Origin: Deltaproteobacteria bacterium
GTDB taxonomy: Bacteria > Desulfobacterota > Syntrophobacteria > Syntrophobacterales > Syntrophobacteraceae
Reading direction: 5' to 3'
Length of the DNA: 33,796 nt
Assembly: GCA_021813685.1 (NCBI GenBank)
Contig: JAKAJS010000060.1
Location: 1 to 33,796 of the forward strand
Part shown: positions 30,916 to 33,796 of the stretch, piece by piece
How positions within the stretch are numbered: the stretch's first letter is position 1
Layout: each line of letters starts with the position of its first letter
Position numbers and translations under genes: made by a program
Notes under the pieces: generated by a model
Databases searched by the model: none
What the model was told of the DNA's origin: nothing
The model's input: the letters and a program-made list of their open reading frames with translations, nothing else

Positions 30916-30953
30916 AAAAAAAACCGCAAATAAGAAAGAACCTTATTTGCGGT
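30916..30953 (-). terminator. intrinsic terminator in the leader of the EamA gene (attenuator)
   Basis: On the minus strand, ACCGCAAATAAG (30953-30942) pairs perfectly with CTTATTTGCGGT (30934-30923) around a seven-base loop, then eight T's follow (30923-30916). The ribosome site and start codon of the EamA gene come straight after. With the promoter at 30992-31020 as the only upstream source, this terminator must control read-through into the gene. Confidence 0.8.
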
Positions 30954-30963
30954 AGGTGTTCAC
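30943..30963 (-). CDS. possible leader peptide MNTYRK overlapping the attenuator
   Basis: A six-codon frame starting GTG and ending TAA lies between the promoter and the EamA gene. Its last codons fall in the first arm of the terminator stem, so a ribosome stalled here would stop the terminator forming. There is no clear ribosome site (ATCGGG at best). Suggestive only. Confidence 0.2.
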   Translation of the reverse strand: MNTYRK

Positions 30964-30991
30964 CCGATATTACTATTTGATTTAGCTATAT

Positions 30992-31020
30992 TTTATACCA
31001 CTATTTTATTTAGATGTCAA
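30992..31020 (-). promoter_or_regulatory. sigma-70 promoter of the EamA gene
   Basis: On the minus strand, a perfect TTGACA (31020-31015) is followed after exactly 17 bases by TATAAA (30997-30992). Transcription would start near 30985, giving a leader of about 80 bases that contains the attenuator. Confidence 0.8.
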
Positions 31021-31093
31021 TTCAACGAATCACTTGACGCGCGGAACTGTACTGAAACAAAAAAGTTGTAATATTCACGGGATACCCAATTTC

Positions 31094-31112
31094 GGCCGGG
31101 TCATCCCCGGCC
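31094..31112. repeat. GC hairpin in the intergenic region
   Basis: GGCCGGG (31094-31100) pairs with CCCGGCC (31106-31112). It has no T-tract and lies between the two divergent promoters of the EamA and ACT-protein genes, near the border where base composition returns from AT-rich to normal. Confidence 0.45.
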
Positions 31113-31177
31113 GGACGCCCTCAGTGCCCACACATCCGGACCCTTATGCACGGCTGCCGGGGGTGCGAAGAAAGAAG

Positions 31178-31206
31178 CTGTCATGGAGCTGCAATCCTGA
31201 TATAAT
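31178..31206 (+). promoter_or_regulatory. sigma-70 promoter of the ACT/UPF0210 operon
   Basis: CTGTCA (31178-31183) and a perfect TATAAT (31201-31206) are spaced by 17 bases. Transcription would start near 31213, about 57 bases before the ACT-protein start. Confidence 0.65.
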
Positions 31207-31269
31207 GACGCGTTGTGAGTAAGTCTGTCCGTAACATGATCGGTAACATTCCGGGGCGGTGGGAGCTCT

Positions 31270-31821
31270 ATGAGCAAAGTAATCGTATTTGTAGTCGGCC
31301 AGGACAGGCCGGGCATCATTGCGGCGGTATCGCGGGTGCTTTTCCTGTGCGGCTGCAATATGGAAGATGTCAGCCAGAGCATCCTCCAGACCGAATTCGC
31401 CGGCGTATTCATCGCCTCCGTTCCACAAGCGCTCGAAATCCCGGAGCTAAACAGCCGGCTTCTCGAAGAACTTGCGCCCATGGGGCTTTCGGTCCTGCTT
31501 CGAAAGATGGAACCGTCCCGGATTTGGGAAGCTCCGCTCAGCGAGCCTTTTGTCATCACGACCATGGGACCCGACCGCGCGGGGCTTGTCGCGGGCATAA
31601 CCGAACTGCTTGCCGGATTCGGCATAAATATATCGAATTTACGGGCTGTTTTCCGGGGCGGAGAAAATCCTCTGGAAAACACGATGATCTACGAAGTGGA
31701 TATCCCGATCGCGGTAGACCAGAGTTCCTTCCGGGAAGCGCTCTATAAGCGGGGTGCCGAACTGGGTCTGGACGTGAGTCTGCAGCACCGGGAGATTTTC
31801 GAAGCCATTCACAGGGTCTGA
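31270..31821 (+). CDS. double ACT-domain protein (GcvR-like)
   Basis: 183 residues made of two ACT domains: residues 1-80 (VIVFVVGQDRPGIIAAVSRVLFLCGCNMEDV) and about 92-175 (PFVITTMGPDRAGLVAGITELLAGFGINISNL). Both keep the D-R-x-G loop that binds amino acid ligands. The layout matches GcvR, the regulator of glycine cleavage genes, but there is no DNA-binding domain and no glycine cleavage gene nearby. The UPF0210 gene follows after 37 bases. Small ACT proteins (UPF0237) are commonly paired with UPF0210, and this looks like a two-domain version of that partner. It probably senses an amino acid and adjusts the activity of the next gene's product. GGGAG serves as ribosome site. Confidence 0.8.
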   Translation: MSKVIVFVVGQDRPGIIAAVSRVLFLCGCNMEDVSQSILQTEFAGVFIASVPQALEIPELNSRLLEELAPMGLSVLLRKMEPSRIWEAPLSEPFVITTMGPDRAGLVAGITELLAGFGINISNLRAVFRGGENPLENTMIYEVDIPIAVDQSSFREALYKRGAELGLDVSLQHREIFEAIHRV

Positions 31822-31858
31822 AAACAAGTATTCCCTGCCAACGAAAGAAGTCCATTGC

Positions 31859-33232
31859 ATGCTGACTCATAAGGAAGTTCTATCCACTCTCGAGATGCTC
31901 AAAAACGAACATCTCGATGTCCGCACCGTCACGCTCGGGATCAGCCTTTTGGATTGCGCAAGCGATGATCCGGCACGATTCATCGAAAGAGCCACCGCCA
32001 AGATCGGCTCGGTTGCCCGCAATCTGGTGAAGGTTTGCGACGAGGTGGGTGTTCGCTACGGCATCCCGATTGTGAATAAGCGCATCGCGGTAAGCCCGAT
32101 TGCCGTGGCGGCCTGCTCCTGCGGGCCAGACCGCATGGTGGAAGTCGCAAGGGCGCTCGACCGGGTGGCAGACGAGGTGGGAATAGACTTTATCGGAGGC
32201 TTTGGCGCCCTTGTGGAAAAAGGCTTCACCAGGGGCGATCTTGCCCTCATCGAGGCTATTCCGGAGGCTCTGGCGTCGACCGAACGCGTCTGCTCTTCCA
32301 TAAACGTAGCCTCCACCCGTGCAGGCATCAACATGGACGCCGTCTATCTCATGGGAAAAACGATCCTGAGAGCCGCCGAGCTCACCAGGGACAGGGACGG
32401 CATAGGATGTGCCAAGCTGGTAGTCTTTGCCAACATTCCCCAGGACATTCCCTTCATGGCGGGAGCCTTCCTCGGGGTGGGGGAGCCGGATACGGTGATT
32501 AACGTCGGGGTAAGCGGTCCGGGGGTTGTCAAAAAAGCTCTCGAACGCGCGCTTGCGGCTAATCCCGGCCTCGACCTCGGCCAGATTTCGGAAATCATAA
32601 AGCACACCGCCTTCAAGGTGACAAAGGTGGGAGAGCTGATCGGCAGGCGTGTAGCCGACGCTCTTGGCGTTGCTTTCGGCGTGGCGGACCTTTCGCTTGC
32701 GCCCACCCCCAACGTCGGGGACTCCGTAGGGGAGATCTTTCAGACCCTCGGGCTCGGCAGTATCGGAGTTCCGGGCTCAACAGCGGCTCTGGCCCTTTTA
32801 AACGATGCGGTAAAGAAGGGGGGAGCCTTCGCAAGCTCCTACGTGGGAGGTCTCAGCGGCGCCTTCATCCCGGTGAGCGAAGATCTCAATATCGCCGACT
32901 CGGCCCGCCGCGGCTTTCTTTCCCTCGAAAAGCTCGAGGCCTTGACCAGCGTCTGCTCGGTCGGGCTGGACATGGTTGCCCTTGCCGGGGATACTTCGGC
33001 CGAAACCCTTGCCGCCATAATCGCCGACGAAATGGCCATAGGGGTGATAAACAAGAAGACCACCGCCGCCAGACTCATTCCGGTCCCGGGGAAAAAGGCC
33101 GGAGAAAAGGCCTGGTTCGGCGGTTTGCTGGGCGAGGCCACGATCATCCCCGTGCGCGGGACCGGCAGCTCCGCCGGCTTCATCTCTCTTGGCGGTAGAG
33201 TCCCGGCCCCCATCCATAGTCTCAATAATTAG
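31859..33232 (+). CDS. UPF0210/DUF711 (PFL-like) family protein
   Basis: 457-residue cytoplasmic protein of the UPF0210 family. Recognisable parts are DVRTVTLGISLLDCASDD near the N-terminus, FIGGFGALVEKGFTRGD, the segment FANIPQDIPFMAGAFLGVGEPD, and a glycine-rich C-terminus ending in GGRVPAPIHSLNN. The family has a fold related to pyruvate formate-lyase and ribonucleotide reductase barrels, but I know of no established reaction. Pairing with an ACT-domain gene, as here, is its most constant feature. The length is normal and nothing is missing. The ribosome site before ATG 31859 is weak (AAAGAAG), suggesting coupling to the upstream gene. The stop codon runs straight into a heptamer repeat array. 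Confidence 0.87.
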   Translation: MLTHKEVLSTLEMLKNEHLDVRTVTLGISLLDCASDDPARFIERATAKIGSVARNLVKVCDEVGVRYGIPIVNKRIAVSPIAVAACSCGPDRMVEVARALDRVADEVGIDFIGGFGALVEKGFTRGDLALIEAIPEALASTERVCSSINVASTRAGINMDAVYLMGKTILRAAELTRDRDGIGCAKLVVFANIPQDIPFMAGAFLGVGEPDTVINVGVSGPGVVKKALERALAANPGLDLGQISEIIKHTAFKVTKVGELIGRRVADALGVAFGVADLSLAPTPNVGDSVGEIFQTLGLGSIGVPGSTAALALLNDAVKKGGAFASSYVGGLSGAFIPVSEDLNIADSARRGFLSLEKLEALTSVCSVGLDMVALAGDTSAETLAAIIADEMAIGVINKKTTAARLIPVPGKKAGEKAWFGGLLGEATIIPVRGTGSSAGFISLGGRVPAPIHSLNN

Positions 33233-33326
33233 GGAGCGGGGAGCAGGGAGCGGGGAGCAGGAAGCAGGAAGCGGGGAGCGGGAAGCGGGGAGCGGAAGCG
33301 GGGAGCGGGAAGCGGGAAGCGGGAAG
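33232..33326 (+). repeat. heptamer tandem array, GG[G/A]AGC[G/A], 13 units plus a part unit
   Basis: Starting on the G of the UPF0210 stop codon TAG, seven-base units GGGAGCG, GGGAGCA, GGAAGCA and GGAAGCG follow one another to 33326; one unit (33295-33300) is a base short. Purine-rich on one strand throughout. Such arrays change length by slippage. There is no spacer variety, so it is not a CRISPR array. Confidence 0.9.
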
Positions 33327-33340
33327 AACTCCCTCCGCCG

Positions 33341-33416
33341 CTACGCGGCTCTGCCGCCCGAATCGCCGAGCCGATTCCCGGGGGGTGCGGGGGAAGCCTT
33401 CCCCCGCTCTTTGCCG
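33341..33416 (+). repeat. dispersed GC-rich hairpin element, copy 4 (terminator-like)
   Basis: GCCGCTACGCGGC near the left end is followed by GGGGGGTGCGGGGGAAGCCT and then TCCCCCGCTCTTTG. The main stem is CGGGGGAAG against CTTCCCCCG around 33388-33406. Same layout as copy 1 at 2740 and copy 3 at 17709 (the latter inverted). It follows the UPF0210 gene and its heptamer array and probably ends that transcript. Confidence 0.55.
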
Positions 33417-33530
33417 TACCTTCTTTCAACGGTGCAGTTCCTTACCATATCCCATAGGCAAGGTACATCCATACACGAGGGTCCGATCAGGTGGGAGGCT
33501 GCCTCCGCGACGTTTTTAAGCCGCTCCATC

Positions 33531-33796
33531 TCAGCCGATCAGGATCAGCCCGCAAAGAGTCCCGATCGCAGCATCCTCGCTTTTGGACCATCCGGCTGCC
33601 TGCATGAGTTTTGAGACGTTGATGCCAAAGCCCGACATCGATGGCCTGGCCAGATGGGGATTGCGGCATTTGCCTCCCTCATGCAGAACGCGGCATCGAG
33701 GGTGATCGGCGCAGAAAAGCTTTTTGCAGCAATTGCCTGCAAAGGCTTTGGAGCAATTTTGGCCTATTCTTTGTGCCTCGCGTTCCAGAGTTGCCG
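33531..33796 (-). CDS. DUF2284-type predicted metal-binding protein, C-terminal part (runs off the window)
   Basis: A minus-strand frame enters from the right edge with no start inside the window and ends at a TGA at 33533-33531; 87 residues are visible. They contain a cysteine-rich segment, CSKAFAGNCCKKLFCADHPRC, then KCRNPHLARPSMSGFGINV, SKLMQAAGW and a hydrophobic end, GLILIG. The CxxC-like cysteines and CR-P--ARPSM-GIDV-like pattern are what I know from the C-terminal end of DUF2284 proteins, small proteins thought to bind metal. It faces the UPF0210 gene. Function unknown; the identification rests on the C-terminal motif only. Confidence 0.65.
   Translation of the reverse strand, partial: ATLEREAQRIGQNCSKAFAGNCCKKLFCADHPRCRVLHEGGKCRNPHLARPSMSGFGINVSKLMQAAGWSKSEDAAIGTLCGLILIG

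Noticed and set aside
33232-33326. CRISPR-like repeat
   Set aside because: Units are seven bases with no unique spacers and there are no cas genes.
33189-33614. 141-codon plus-strand frame
   Set aside because: Mostly translation of the heptamer array and the hairpin element; no coding signal.

Overview
The window reads as chromosomal DNA of a strictly anaerobic Desulfobacterota (former Deltaproteobacteria) organism, most like the Syntrophobacter/Syntrophus type. This is inferred from gene content: a two-domain molybdenum aldehyde oxidoreductase like that of Desulfovibrio gigas, a DsrC/TusE-family protein, a complete Liv-type ABC importer, sigma-54 activators with PAS sensors, a large PAS/GAF histidine kinase, and fairly GC-rich coding DNA. 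No rRNA, tRNA, CRISPR array or intact insertion sequence was seen.

Layout. 225-2687: a three-gene restriction-modification operon (Vsr nicking endonuclease, C5 cytosine methyltransferase, unrecognised probable restriction enzyme). 3304-7908: livKHMGF branched-chain amino acid-type ABC transporter. 8044-11211 (minus strand): an APC amino acid permease and a class III omega-aminotransferase, with a structured, probably non-coding RNA region between them. 11696-17701: a divergent operon with a glutaconate-type CoA-transferase (two subunits), a class V cysteine desulfurase, a molybdenum aldehyde oxidoreductase and a single-cysteine DsrC/TusE-like sulfur carrier. 17829-18360: a RelB/YafQ-type toxin-antitoxin pair. 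18448-21411 (minus): a REC-REC-PPDK_N protein. 21954-23732: a PAS-PAS-AAA+-Fis sigma-54 activator. 23774-26839 (minus): a membrane histidine kinase. 27136-33232: a long GAPDH, a CBS protein, MnmA, an AT-rich EamA-type transporter (minus) that looks acquired, a double-ACT protein and a UPF0210 protein. 33531-33796 (minus): the C-terminal end of a DUF2284 metal-binding protein running off the window.

The main story is the 8.0-17.7 kb block. Permease, aminotransferase, aldehyde oxidoreductase and CoA-transferase together make a plausible route for an omega-amino acid (GABA or 5-aminovalerate): import, semialdehyde, dicarboxylate, acyl-CoA. The cysteine desulfurase and TusE-like protein in the same operon could form a sulfur relay that activates the molybdenum cofactor. 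A palindrome, ATGC-N6-GCAT, occurs three times between the two divergent units upstream of a good sigma-54 promoter. It occurs again just ahead of the sigma-54 activator gene (with a degenerate second copy 20 bp on) and once just after that gene. This suggests that the activator at 21954 controls the catabolic block about 10 kb away. The pathway, the relay and the regulatory link are inferences from sequence and context, not demonstrated facts.

Other structure: a dispersed GC-rich hairpin element in four copies, a 13-unit heptamer array fused to the stop codon of the UPF0210 gene, an intrinsic terminator placed directly ahead of the EamA gene (attenuator), and nested inverted repeats upstream of the sigma-54 activator.
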